Positions 18,096 through 24,797 of a stretch of 47,889 nucleotides of DNA are shown here, one piece after another (position 1 is the stretch's first letter; each line of letters starts with the position of its first letter). A model generated the notes under the pieces. That model saw nothing but the letters and a program-made list of their open reading frames with translations, was not told where the DNA came from and did no database searches. The stretch is taken from NCBI GenBank assembly GCA_947174275.1, contig CAMWIJ010000016.1, positions 1 to 47,889 on the forward strand, given 5' to 3'. This DNA is from an uncultured Muribaculaceae bacterium (GTDB lineage: Bacteria; Bacteroidota; Bacteroidia; Bacteroidales; Muribaculaceae). A program made the translations under genes and the position numbers.

Positions 18096-19115
18096 TTAAA
18101 CAGTTTCATAAAGCATTGCGATTTTGCCGATTTTTTCTCCTAAACCTGCAATAGAAAAATCAGATAAGGCACGTTTGCGGTTGTGGTCTGACATTGTTTC
18201 ATACATATTGTTGTCGTTCAAGAGCTTTTCAATACCTTCGCGCCATAATTCAACATTATTCGGTAAAATGATTGCATCTACATTGTTTTCAAGATAGCTA
18301 CGTGTGGAGCCGCTGTCAGAGATGATGATCGGTTTACCGAACTGCATTGCCTGTATGAAGACAAGCTGTCCCGACGAGACATTAAGGTCTTTCAAAGGGA
18401 TAGCTACCGCTTTGCAGTTGTAAAGATATCGTTTCATGTCGTTTTTGAAACAGTTGTCAAGCACTTCGATATTCTCCTGCCCGGTATTGGGTATGTTGGG
18501 GCAAGCAATCTTTAGCTTTGCTTTTATGCCTGAAAAAACATCGATCAGGAAATTGTAGTCGCGGTTGCTCACGCCTGTTGCGAAAAAATAATCATTAGAC
18601 GCCAGTTCGGGGTCATAATAATTGCAGTTGTCGACCGGTATGCCTAATTTGACAAAGTGGAACTTGCCTTTGGCTTTCGGGAAAATGCGCTCATAGTGCT
18701 CCACCTCGTTGCGCGCGAATACGATTATGCTTTTGACATATTTCGAACTTATGGCGCTATTTACCATTTTATAATACAGTTTCCCCGCCAGTCCGTTTTT
18801 GGGTTGGTAGATGAACGTCATTATCGTAATCGAGAGATTTCGACGGTGAAATATGTAGCGGTTGAAAAATGCTGCCAGAATTCCGAAAAACTGCTGCCAT
18901 GCTATCACGTTGCGTGCGTTGGGGTGCTTCAGCATGAAAAAAAGAGGAGTCAGATAGAAGCCGAGCACTCGCCGTATTTTTGCTTTTGACATCGGCACTA
19001 TGCGCTCTATCACATTCCATGGCTGGTGCGTAACGCTCTCGATTGATGCGGTAAAGTCAGCGGGTGTATCTGCATCGGAAAGGATATAGTTGTCGCTGTT
19101 GCGTTTCTGTTCCAT
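18096..19115 (-). CDS. GT-B glycosyltransferase (family 4-like)
   Basis: Predicted cytoplasmic glycosyltransferase of 339 residues that transfers sugars from nucleotide donors. The C-terminal half has the GT-B donor-binding pattern (VAIPLKDLNVSSGQLVFIQAM and FGKPIIISDSGSTRSYLE, about residues 245-275), with the glutamine/glycine positions where family 4 proteins usually have ExxxxG-type motifs. The N-terminal half is unusually basic and aromatic and lacks a membrane anchor. It is convergent with the plus-strand polysaccharide genes and lies 11 bases after the acyltransferase, so the two minus-strand genes form a small operon of the same locus. Confidence 0.75.
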   Translation of the reverse strand: MEQKRNSDNYILSDADTPADFTASIESVTHQPWNVIERIVPMSKAKIRRVLGFYLTPLFFMLKHPNARNVIAWQQFFGILAAFFNRYIFHRRNLSITIMTFIYQPKNGLAGKLYYKMVNSAISSKYVKSIIVFARNEVEHYERIFPKAKGKFHFVKLGIPVDNCNYYDPELASNDYFFATGVSNRDYNFLIDVFSGIKAKLKIACPNIPNTGQENIEVLDNCFKNDMKRYLYNCKAVAIPLKDLNVSSGQLVFIQAMQFGKPIIISDSGSTRSYLENNVDAIILPNNVELWREGIEKLLNDNNMYETMSDHNRKRALSDFSIAGLGEKIGKIAMLYETV

Positions 19116-19126
19116 AATTTATTGAT

Positions 19127-19852
19127 TCAATCAGTTTGCGACCGGGTGTCCATTACCATTCTGACATGTGTCAGGAATTCGTCAAATCCGTTGAATGGTG
19201 CCTTATGAATTCCAAGCCATGTATCAAACTGGGATTTTTCAGGAAACTGTCTGCTATAATTGAAATTGTAATCCTTGTAGTTGCGAGCATCGACAAAGGC
19301 AGGATAGTCATCATAAAAGTCTTCCGCCACAGGCTCCCGGCCGGTGGCAAAAATTGCGATAGCGCAACGGATGGTTTCATTGACGTATTGGGCTTTTCGC
19401 TTCTCGTAATACTCATCAAGAGTCATTATGACTTTGGCTGGAGAACCGACAGCAACACTATTGTCAGGTATGTCTTTAGTGACAACCGCCCCAAAACCCA
19501 CCAATACATTATTGCCAATTGTAACACCTTTTAGAATTGTCACATCTCGGCCTAACCAAATGTTTGAGCCGAGAGTTACCTTATCATGAGCAGGAATAAA
19601 ATCGCCATATCGTTTTACAAACAAATATGACGCCCAATCATGAGATATAATCTGTACTCCTTTGTGGAGAAATACATTTTCGCCAATTTCTATCAATTCA
19701 GGCCTACTGATATCTATTGAAATATCTTTTGGGTCAAAAACAACAGTTCCTTTACCAATTTTAATTCCTTTGGATTTCAAGTATCTTATATAGTCTTCGC
19801 CGGAGCGCTCGTTGCGATATTTCTTTATTTTATTAATAATCCGTTTAATCAT
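19127..19852 (-). CDS. Hexapeptide-repeat O-acyltransferase
   Basis: Left-handed beta-helix acyltransferase of 241 residues, likely acetylating a sugar of the exported polysaccharide. Hexapeptide repeats run from about residue 29 (IKIGKGTVVFDPKDI) to about 145, including LGSNIWLGRDVTILKGV and IGNNVLVGFGAVVTKDIP; the catalytic histidine is likely in QIISHDWASY near residue 75. The end SVAVGSPAKVI is typical of the xenobiotic acetyltransferase/maltose O-acetyltransferase group. A C-terminal extension of about 80 residues with aromatic residues is unassigned. It heads the two-gene minus operon. Confidence 0.85.
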   Translation of the reverse strand: MIKRIINKIKKYRNERSGEDYIRYLKSKGIKIGKGTVVFDPKDISIDISRPELIEIGENVFLHKGVQIISHDWASYLFVKRYGDFIPAHDKVTLGSNIWLGRDVTILKGVTIGNNVLVGFGAVVTKDIPDNSVAVGSPAKVIMTLDEYYEKRKAQYVNETIRCAIAIFATGREPVAEDFYDDYPAFVDARNYKDYNFNYSRQFPEKSQFDTWLGIHKAPFNGFDEFLTHVRMVMDTRSQTD

Positions 19853-19888
19853 GATGAGAAAATTTCATTTATCGAGAAATAATGTCTG

Positions 19889-19896
19889 CAAAAATA
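19889..19896 (-). promoter_or_regulatory. Putative -7 element of the acyltransferase-GT operon
   Basis: TATTTTTG on the minus strand matches TAnnTTTG and ends 37 bases before the start codon at 19852. No good -33 element is visible. The rest of the 207-base divergent gap to rubrerythrin shows no clear plus-strand promoter. Confidence 0.3.
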
Positions 19897-20059
19897 CTAA
19901 AAAAATTTTATAGACTGCTTTCTTTTGCCTTTTGAAGTTTGAGTTGTATGGTTTATTTGTCCGCTGAACAGTTATTTGCTGATGAGTACTGATTGGTTTG
20001 AACAAATTGGGGGGTGTCGCGTTATATAGTCAAAGTTCAATCAATAAATAGTTTTAACT

Positions 20060-20647
20060 ATGTCAACCAAAAAAGATATTCGCGGCACTAAGACCGAACG
20101 TTGCCTTGTGGCGGCGTATGTGAGTGAGTCAACAGCTTATACACGATATATGTTTTACGCGCAGCAGGCCGACAAGGAGAATTATTTCCCGATAGGACAG
20201 ATATTCCGCGAGACGGCCGACAATGAGTTGCGTCATGCCAAGGTTTTCTTCAAGATGCTGCAGGGTGGCTCGGTCAACGTAGAGCTTGATGTGGATTCGG
20301 GCATCATAGGCGATACGGCCACCAATCTCGCCATTGCTTCTGAAGAAGAGCGTGTGGAAGGTGTCGAGCAATATATGGCTTCGGCCAAGATTGCAGATGA
20401 AGAGGGCTTCCCGGAGATTGCCGAGCATTTTCGCGCGATTGCCAAAGTGGAGGAGTCACACCGTCGCCGCTTTGACATCTATCTCAAGCAGGTGAAAGAA
20501 GGTACAGTGTGGAAACGCGATAAGCCTGTGAAATGGAAATGCCTTGTCTGCGGCTATATATACGAAGGCACTACGCCTCCGGAGACTTGCCCCGCGTGCG
20601 ACCATCCCTATCAGCACTATATGGCACTTGACGTAGCTCTCGACTGA
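20060..20647 (+). CDS. Rubrerythrin
   Basis: Cytoplasmic non-haem di-iron peroxidase that reduces hydrogen peroxide in anaerobes. The 195-residue protein has the ferritin-like di-iron domain with ETADNELRHAKVF (about 54-66) and AKVEESHRRRF (about 137-147) supplying Glu and His ligands, and a C-terminal rubredoxin-like domain with two CxxC pairs (KCLVCGYIYEG and CPACDHPY). It is a single-gene unit closed by a very long inverted repeat. Together with sodB it gives a reductive oxygen-defence pair. Confidence 0.95.
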   Translation: MSTKKDIRGTKTERCLVAAYVSESTAYTRYMFYAQQADKENYFPIGQIFRETADNELRHAKVFFKMLQGGSVNVELDVDSGIIGDTATNLAIASEEERVEGVEQYMASAKIADEEGFPEIAEHFRAIAKVEESHRRRFDIYLKQVKEGTVWKRDKPVKWKCLVCGYIYEGTTPPETCPACDHPYQHYMALDVALD

Positions 20648-20657
20648 GCCACTGCAT

Positions 20658-20723
20658 ATAACGGATATACAACGGCCGCGATTGGTGATTGCTTCCAATC
20701 GCGGCCGTTATGTTATCCGTTAT
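20658..20723. terminator. Two-tier bidirectional terminator-like inverted repeat
   Basis: Outer arms ATAACGGATA/TATCCGTTAT (20658-20667, 20714-20723) and inner arms AACGGCCGCGATTGG and its complement (20671-20685, 20695-20709) are all perfect, with a 9-base loop. It lies between the convergent rubrerythrin and ZIP genes, so it probably stops transcription from both sides, although no strong T-run is present. Confidence 0.7.
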
Positions 20724-20745
20724 TGCTCGATATCAGAGAGTAGTT

Positions 20746-21558
20746 TTACAGCACTATCAGGGTGAGTCCCATCAGTGCCATTCCCGTGATGACTCCGGCA
20801 AGGGCGAGGTGATGATGTCCGTAGCGTTCGGAGCCCGGGAGGAGTTCGTCGAATGAGATGTATATCATGATGCCGGCGACTGTGGCGAGGCATACGGCAT
20901 TGACCAGCGGTGACCAGAATGGGAGAAGCACCGCCATTCCCACTATGGCGCCGATCGGTTCGGCGAGCCCGGTGAGCAGAGAGTAGCGGAAAGCTTTGCT
21001 ACGGTTGCCCGTTGCCTGATAAATAGGCACTGACACGGCGATGCCCTCGGGTATGTTGTGAATGGCGATTGCAATGACGATGGGCAACGCCACATCGAGG
21101 CCGTCAAGGGCGGATATGAATGTAGCCATCCCTTCGGGGAAGTTGTGTATGCCGATGGCTATGGCGAGCATGGTGCCTGTGCGGCGAAGCCGTGCGTGAT
21201 GGTTGTCGGGGCGTGACAGTTCGCTCATGGTGTGCATCTCATGCGGGTTTTCGTCCTCCGGGATGAATTTGTCGATGACGGCTATTATAGCGATTCCGGC
21301 GAAAAAAGCCACGAGCGTCCACCACATAGCTGTGCGTTCGCCATAAAGTCCGGAGAGCGCCTCGCGGGCCTGGGGCAGCATTTCCATGAACGAGATGTAG
21401 ACCATTACGCCGGCCGACAGTCCCATTGCAGCGGAGAGTATTTTGGTGTTGTCGCGCTTTGTGAAAAATGACAATATAGCTCCTATGCCGGTGCAACCTC
21501 CGGCAAACAGTGTCAGCAGCAGTGCTATTATGATGTTTTCTGAATTGAGAGCCTGCAT
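20746..21558 (-). CDS. ZIP-family metal transporter (ZupT-like)
   Basis: Inner-membrane importer of zinc or related divalent ions, 270 residues with about eight hydrophobic helices. The metal-binding helices IV and V carry IGIHNFPEGMATF (about 135-147) and IAIHNIPEGIAVSVP (about 163-177), the characteristic HNxPEG pairs. Between helices III and IV is an acidic and histidine-rich loop (PEDENPHEMHTMSELSRPDNHHARLR) that may bind metal. It is the opposite in direction of transport to the efflux set at 4167-10316. A promoter-like element precedes it. Confidence 0.92.
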   Translation of the reverse strand: MQALNSENIIIALLLTLFAGGCTGIGAILSFFTKRDNTKILSAAMGLSAGVMVYISFMEMLPQAREALSGLYGERTAMWWTLVAFFAGIAIIAVIDKFIPEDENPHEMHTMSELSRPDNHHARLRRTGTMLAIAIGIHNFPEGMATFISALDGLDVALPIVIAIAIHNIPEGIAVSVPIYQATGNRSKAFRYSLLTGLAEPIGAIVGMAVLLPFWSPLVNAVCLATVAGIMIYISFDELLPGSERYGHHHLALAGVITGMALMGLTLIVL

Positions 21559-21589
21559 GTTGTATATGTTTTGAACAGTTACTTATATA

Positions 21590-21597
21590 CAAATATA
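21590..21597 (-). promoter_or_regulatory. Putative -7 element of the ZIP gene
   Basis: TATATTTG on the minus strand fits TAnnTTTG, 32 bases before the start codon. It overlaps by one base the terminator hairpin of the gene upstream; no clean -33 is present. Confidence 0.4.
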
Positions 21598-21633
21598 ACG
21601 CAAAAATCACGGTTTTGTCGTGATTTTTGCGTT
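21597..21633 (-). terminator. Hairpin terminator after glutamine synthetase
   Basis: Perfect 15-bp arms AACGCAAAAATCACG (21597-21611) and the complement (21619-21633) with a 7-base loop lie 45 bases beyond the glutamine synthetase stop. The symmetric A/T tracts would work as a weak terminator in either direction. Confidence 0.65.
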
Positions 21634-21677
21634 AATAATGACGTGGAGCGGTTTTATGCCGTTATGAGTCGGCGATA

Positions 21678-23183
21678 TCAGCCGCAATGGAAGTGCTCAT
21701 GAATGAGCTGTTTCATCAGCGCTGTGTCGCCGGCGGCGCGTGCCGACAGGGTCTTGTCGTCGAATGCTTTCAGCTGTGAGATGCAGCGGTCGATGAGATT
21801 GGCGGGGAAGATGCCGTCTGCTTCATAAATGCTGCGTTGCGCTTCGAGAGCTTCGGCGCTTTCCACGCACGATGCGGGCAGTGTGTTGAGGCGGGCAAGA
21901 CGGTCGGCATTCTCCGGGGCGTGGATATTAACGTCGACGTAGGTTTCGGCGGCTATGTCGAGCGCGTTGTCGGTTTCGAAACCGTGACGGGCCGCCACGG
22001 CAAGCGCTGCCAGAAGGTAATATACGTTGGCGGAGCAGTCGGCGCTGCGTATCTCGACGGTCTGTTTCTGCGAGGCGTCGCAGTCAGATGCCGGAGTGGC
22101 GGGGTTGACGACGGAGCACATGTCGGTGCGTGAGTTCCAGCCGAGCGGCACCCGCACGAGAACCGAACGGTTGCGGTCGCCCCAGCAGATGTTGGTCGGG
22201 GCTTCCTGATGCGGCACAAGGCGGAAGTAGGAGGTAGGATTTGTGTTGCCGAATGCCGTTATGGATGGCGCCAGTGTCATCAGTCCGGCAATCATGCGTC
22301 GGGCGTAGTCGCTCAGCTGCATGTTGTCGTCGAGCATGACGTTTTTGTCGCCGCTCATCAGTTTCATGTGGATATGGAGTCCGGAGCCGGCTTTGCCGGT
22401 TGTGATCTTTGGTGCGAAAGTCACATTGAGTCCGTTTCGGTAGGCAAGATTGCGTATGACCCATTTCGCCAGCATAAGCTGGTCGGCGGCTTCGGGTGCG
22501 GGCACGGGCAGGAATTCGATTTCATTCTGTTCGTAGTTGTAGCCGTCGAGCACGAAATTACCCACTTCCGAGTGGCCGTATTTGATGCTGGCGCCTGTCC
22601 GGGCTATGTAGCTCATGCACAGAGTGCGGAAATCATTGAGTTTGGCGAATGGCGCCGACTCGTGATATCCGCGTTGGTCGCGGGCAGGGAAGTCATGCTG
22701 TTCGGGGGTGATTACGTAATATTCCAGTTCGCCCATCGCGTGAAATTCAAGACCTGTCGTCTCGGTGAATTTTCGGCATGCATTGCCCAGAGTCATCTCC
22801 GGTGCGCTTGCCAGCGGTTTTCCGTCTTTGTCGAAAAAGGAGCATAGCATCGTCAGAGTCGGTATCTCGGCAAAGGGGCCTCTGAATGCGGTGCTGTAGC
22901 GCGGTATGACGTAAAGGTCGCTGCTCCCGGCCTCGATGAACGGAAAAAGGCTTGAGCCGTCGACACGCTCTCCGCTCGACAGAATGGTGCGGAGATAGTC
23001 TTTGTCATTGATGATGAAATTAAGTGTTTTCAGTCGTCCGTCGGCGGCCGGATACATGAAATTTATCATCTCTATACCGTTGCATTCGACATATCTCATG
23101 ATGTCGCCGCGGGTGAATTGCCGGGGGTCTTTTTTTAGAAATCGGACCACCTCGTTTTTGTGAAGAGAAAAATCCGTGTTCAT
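21678..23183 (-). CDS. glnA: Glutamine synthetase (type I-like)
   Basis: Makes glutamine from glutamate, ammonia and ATP. The 501-residue protein has an N-terminal beta-grasp domain (ECNGIEMINFMYPAADGRLKTL region, about 33-54) and the catalytic domain with GELEYYVITPEQ (about 148-159), the GSGLHIHMKL metal and ATP loop (about 268-277), NPTSYFRLVPHQEAPTNICWG (written in part here) and the NRSVLVRVP arginine loop. It is divergent from the canonical enterobacterial GlnA. No adenylylation site is obvious. It lies about 80 bases downstream of a CBM9-like gene in the same direction, an unusual neighbour. Confidence 0.88.
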   Translation of the reverse strand: MNTDFSLHKNEVVRFLKKDPRQFTRGDIMRYVECNGIEMINFMYPAADGRLKTLNFIINDKDYLRTILSSGERVDGSSLFPFIEAGSSDLYVIPRYSTAFRGPFAEIPTLTMLCSFFDKDGKPLASAPEMTLGNACRKFTETTGLEFHAMGELEYYVITPEQHDFPARDQRGYHESAPFAKLNDFRTLCMSYIARTGASIKYGHSEVGNFVLDGYNYEQNEIEFLPVPAPEAADQLMLAKWVIRNLAYRNGLNVTFAPKITTGKAGSGLHIHMKLMSGDKNVMLDDNMQLSDYARRMIAGLMTLAPSITAFGNTNPTSYFRLVPHQEAPTNICWGDRNRSVLVRVPLGWNSRTDMCSVVNPATPASDCDASQKQTVEIRSADCSANVYYLLAALAVAARHGFETDNALDIAAETYVDVNIHAPENADRLARLNTLPASCVESAEALEAQRSIYEADGIFPANLIDRCISQLKAFDDKTLSARAAGDTALMKQLIHEHFHCG

Positions 23184-23263
23184 GGTAGAATATATGTTTA
23201 AGGTAAGTTTTTCTTGTTACGGCGGCATTCACGCAATCGAAGTCGAGGTTGTGCGCCCGAAGT

Positions 23264-23914
23264 TCATTCAAGAATGATGTCTCCAAACGATTGTGGCGCG
23301 TGAAATTCGGGGTGGAGCGTGCCCACCGGGTTCCATGTAAGGAAGTGTGGCTGCGATGTGCCGGTGGCGCATTTGCAGAAATTGCCTTTCATCAGCAGGG
23401 GAGTGCCGGCATATTCCACATCGATAAGCGACAGTGGTATGCGTACGGCCACATTCCAGGCAAACAGTCCTTCGACCTCGCGGAAAGGCTGGTAGCCGCA
23501 TGATGCATAACGCTCGATTGATTTGATCTGCGCGTCGGTCAGTCGCTCTACGGGTCGACGCGTGGTGCGTCGGGCGGCGTTGACGGCTCCGATGCAGTTG
23601 ACATCGAAGTTCCAGTAATCGCCGTCGGGCAACGGACGTATGAAGAACGACACCGAAGAGTCCTCCCATACGGGAGTATTGTTTTCGGAGTTGACCGCTC
23701 TGAGATAATTGCATCTCACAAAGAAGTCAAGAAATATCGCTTTGTCGGAATGCGCCGCATTGACAACTGTCAGCGGGTGGTAGGGATACTCGTTAGGCCA
23801 GTTGAGCGAGTCAATTGAGCATCGGGCTCCACGTTCTTCGATGATGGGCATCGCCTCGTCGAGAGTGATGTTGTCAAGCTCCTTGATGTAGGGTATGAGT
23901 AGTGATTTGTTCAT
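23264..23914 (-). CDS. CBM9-like carbohydrate-binding protein
   Basis: A 216-residue protein resembling the family 9 carbohydrate-binding-like proteins of Bacteroidota: core strands with WEDSSVSFFIRPLPDGDYWNFDVNCIG in the middle (shown in part), a GLFAWNVAVRIPLSLI segment, and the typical end HFLTWNPVGTLHPEFHAPQSFG. There is no signal peptide, so unlike secreted CBM9 proteins it should be cytoplasmic, and its ligand is unknown. Its start overlaps the end of the LysE-type gene by 41 bases, so the two are translationally linked; glutamine synthetase follows. Confidence 0.8.
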   Translation of the reverse strand: MNKSLLIPYIKELDNITLDEAMPIIEERGARCSIDSLNWPNEYPYHPLTVVNAAHSDKAIFLDFFVRCNYLRAVNSENNTPVWEDSSVSFFIRPLPDGDYWNFDVNCIGAVNAARRTTRRPVERLTDAQIKSIERYASCGYQPFREVEGLFAWNVAVRIPLSLIDVEYAGTPLLMKGNFCKCATGTSQPHFLTWNPVGTLHPEFHAPQSFGDIILE

Positions 23915-24566
23915 TGCTGTCTGATTTTTTGATGTATCCGCTTATGCCTTTGTAAATGCCGACTACTGCCATTACTATGAGAATGGTGCCGATAATGCGG
24001 TTGAGCAGCCACATTGAGCGCACGTTGAAGTGGGCGCGTATCTTGTTGATGGAAAATGTTATAAGATACCACCACACGAGTGCTCCGACAAATATCGCGC
24101 AGTAGCCTGCCGAATAGTGGTAATACTGATATTCCGGCATCAAGAAATTGAATCGTCCGAAAAGACCGATTATGAAAAACAGTATCAGTGGGTTGGAGAA
24201 TGTGAACAGAAAGCCTGTGCCGATATCCTTGAAAAAAGTGGTTTTGTTTTCCGTGCGTTTGCGCAGAGCGCGCGCCGGGTTTTTCTGAAAGAGATAGAAT
24301 GCGAAGCCTATGAGCACCACCGAGCCGAATATCTGCAGCAGAAATTCGTGAGCCTCGATAAAGTCGGTGATAAACGCCAGGCCGAGACCGGTGAGCAGAC
24401 AGTAGAACACGTCGGACAGCGCGGCGCCTACGCCGGTGAAGAATGCCGCCCAGCGCCCTTTGTTGAGCGTGCGCTGGATTATGAGCATACCTACCGGACC
24501 CATCGGTGCCGATACGAGCACACCGATGAGAAAGCCGCTTAATATGATCTGTCCGAACGATTCCAT
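23874..24566 (-). CDS. LysE/RhtB-family amino-acid exporter
   Basis: Inner-membrane exporter of amino acids, 230 residues from the ATG at 24566 (a longer frame starts 15 codons earlier but lacks the family N-terminus and would run into the promoter-like element). The N-terminal helix contains GFLIGVLVSAPMGPVGMLIIQRTL (given here only as landmark PMGPVG, about residue 23), followed by further helices including GVGAALSDVFYCLLTGLGL and FLFTFSNPLILFFIIGLFG. The substrate is unknown. It heads a minus-strand unit with the CBM9-like protein and glutamine synthetase, which would fit nitrogen or amino-acid homeostasis. Confidence 0.85.
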   Translation of the reverse strand: MESFGQIILSGFLIGVLVSAPMGPVGMLIIQRTLNKGRWAAFFTGVGAALSDVFYCLLTGLGLAFITDFIEAHEFLLQIFGSVVLIGFAFYLFQKNPARALRKRTENKTTFFKDIGTGFLFTFSNPLILFFIIGLFGRFNFLMPEYQYYHYSAGYCAIFVGALVWWYLITFSINKIRAHFNVRSMWLLNRIIGTILIVMAVVGIYKGISGYIKKSDSNEQITTHTLHQGA

Positions 24567-24620
24567 AACTCGATTCCTTATTGTGGGGCAGTTATATCGC
24601 CGCCGCGACAATTATAAATA

Positions 24621-24628
24621 CAAAGATA
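24621..24628 (-). promoter_or_regulatory. Putative -7 element of the exporter-CBM9-glnA unit
   Basis: TATCTTTG on the minus strand fits TAnnTTTG, about 55 bases before the chosen exporter start. Confidence 0.45.
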
Positions 24629-24664
24629 ACAAATCATGTTGATTGAACGTATCGCCAATCGTGC

Positions 24665-24700
24665 TTTTTTTGATGTATAACAGTTTTTTTATCAAAAAAA
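24665..24700. repeat. AT-rich inverted repeat
   Basis: TTTTTTTGAT (24665-24674) and ATCAAAAAAA (24691-24700) form a 10-bp stem in the gap between amylase and exporter genes. Its role is unknown. Confidence 0.5.
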
Positions 24701-24728
24701 CAGCATTGAGCCGGCTCTGAATAATAGT

Positions 24729-24762
24729 AAAAGCCCGGAAGCGTGTTTGCCTCCGGGCTTTG
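24729..24762 (-). terminator. Intrinsic terminator of the GH13 gene
   Basis: On the minus strand AAGCCCGGA pairs with TCCGGGCTT and is followed by a T-rich stretch. It lies about 35 bases after the amylase stop codon. Confidence 0.75.
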
Positions 24763-24797
24763 ATGCTGTCGGGCGCTTTGTCCCGTTTGCAATTGAA

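Noticed and set aside
22209..22847. 212-codon plus-strand frame antisense to glutamine synthetase
   Set aside because: Shadow frame of a well-supported enzyme gene; no domain similarity seen.
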